Positions 63,914-64,000 of a DNA stretch of 64,000 bases are shown one piece after another. The DNA comes from JAIVJZ01 sp036386515 (lineage in GTDB: Bacteria > Acidobacteriota > Blastocatellia > Pyrinomonadales > Pyrinomonadaceae): positions 11,670 through 75,669 of the forward strand of contig DASVVO010000003.1 in assembly GCA_036386515.1 (NCBI GenBank). Direction: 5' to 3'. How positions within the stretch are numbered: position 1 is the stretch's first letter; every line of letters begins with the position of its first letter. The notes beneath the pieces were generated by a model. The model ran no database searches, was not told where the DNA came from, and saw only the letters and a list, made by a program, of their open reading frames with translations. The position numbers and the translations under genes are program-made.

Positions 63914-64000
63914 TGTCAGTGGTCAGTTGTCCGTAGTCAGTGGTCAGTTGTTTGTGTTCATCACACAAGTTGCTAAAGACGGTCTTGAACAACTGACAAC
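63914..64000. repeat. heptamer-armed hairpin (GTCAGTK unit), second copy, cut by window edge
   Basis: The left arm has GTCAGTG, GTCAGTT, GTCCGTA, GTCAGTG, GTCAGTT. The right arm begins AACTGACAAC at 63991 and runs off the edge. The loop (CATCACACAAGTTGCTAAAG) is the reverse complement, with few changes, of the loop at 12886-12914. It starts 3 nt after the MATE stop. Confidence 0.88.

Overview
The window is a gene-dense stretch of high-GC bacterial chromosome with 52 supported protein genes, one intact tRNA and no IS element, prophage, rRNA or CRISPR array. The best taxonomic guess is an Acidobacteriota bacterium of the Blastocatellia type. This is an inference from gene content: TonB-like and TPR/TonB-C proteins, a TIGR03118/Calx-beta/DUF4214 exported protein, paired M16 peptidases, a membrane Ser/Thr kinase, an LPS-type acyltransferase (two membranes) and a remnant of a carboxypeptidase-regulatory-like domain.

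Layout. 1-3700: cell-wall transpeptidase fragment, CpdB-like nucleotidase and a flippase-like membrane protein. 4100-8150: branched-chain amino acid catabolism (short/branched-chain acyl-CoA dehydrogenase, TPR protein, HicB-fold small protein, fused 2-oxoisovalerate dehydrogenase E1). 8600-20800: secreted and envelope proteins (DegP-like protease with TPRs, active/inactive M16 pair, Ser/Thr kinase, zinc-ribbon/DUF2085/DUF2752 membrane cluster, VanY-like peptidase, PDZ protein). 21000-30700: small hypotheticals, an AT-richer HTH gene, IspH, SGNH hydrolase, an RGG-rich Ski2-type helicase and a TonB-like pair. 30800-49100: housekeeping genes secA, fabG, galU, serS, sppA and mnmA, with DUF2227, an acyltransferase, an S41 peptidase and the TIGR03118 protein. 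49400-54300: a NorQ/CbbQ AAA+ ATPase, a TIR-like (CAP12/Pycsar-type) protein and a NorD/CbbO-like VWA protein in one tight operon. 54300-64000: candidate ncRNA, repeat-rich lipoprotein, YbdK-type ligase, tRNA-Ser nested inside the halves of another tRNA, MscS, a TetR-fadD fatty-acid operon with a FadR-like operator, and a MATE exporter.

Two things stand out. First, many intergenic gaps hold a long, nearly perfect inverted repeat whose arms are themselves tandem 7-mers (for example GTGACRG, GTCAGTK, GGTTTCA, CAGAARA, AGGTCAG, GTSAATC, GGGGTAA). Sequence differs from site to site but the architecture is the same and the loops look related. Two copies 51 kb apart share a loop sequence in opposite orientation. 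This looks like a dispersed hairpin family. Second, a TIR-domain gene sits between NorQ-like and NorD-like genes, which suggests a MoxR-VWA-TIR conflict or defence module.

Reading-frame starts were moved from the longest ORF wherever a Shine-Dalgarno sequence, signal peptide or family alignment favoured an internal start. All family calls are from motif recognition by eye; no search was run.
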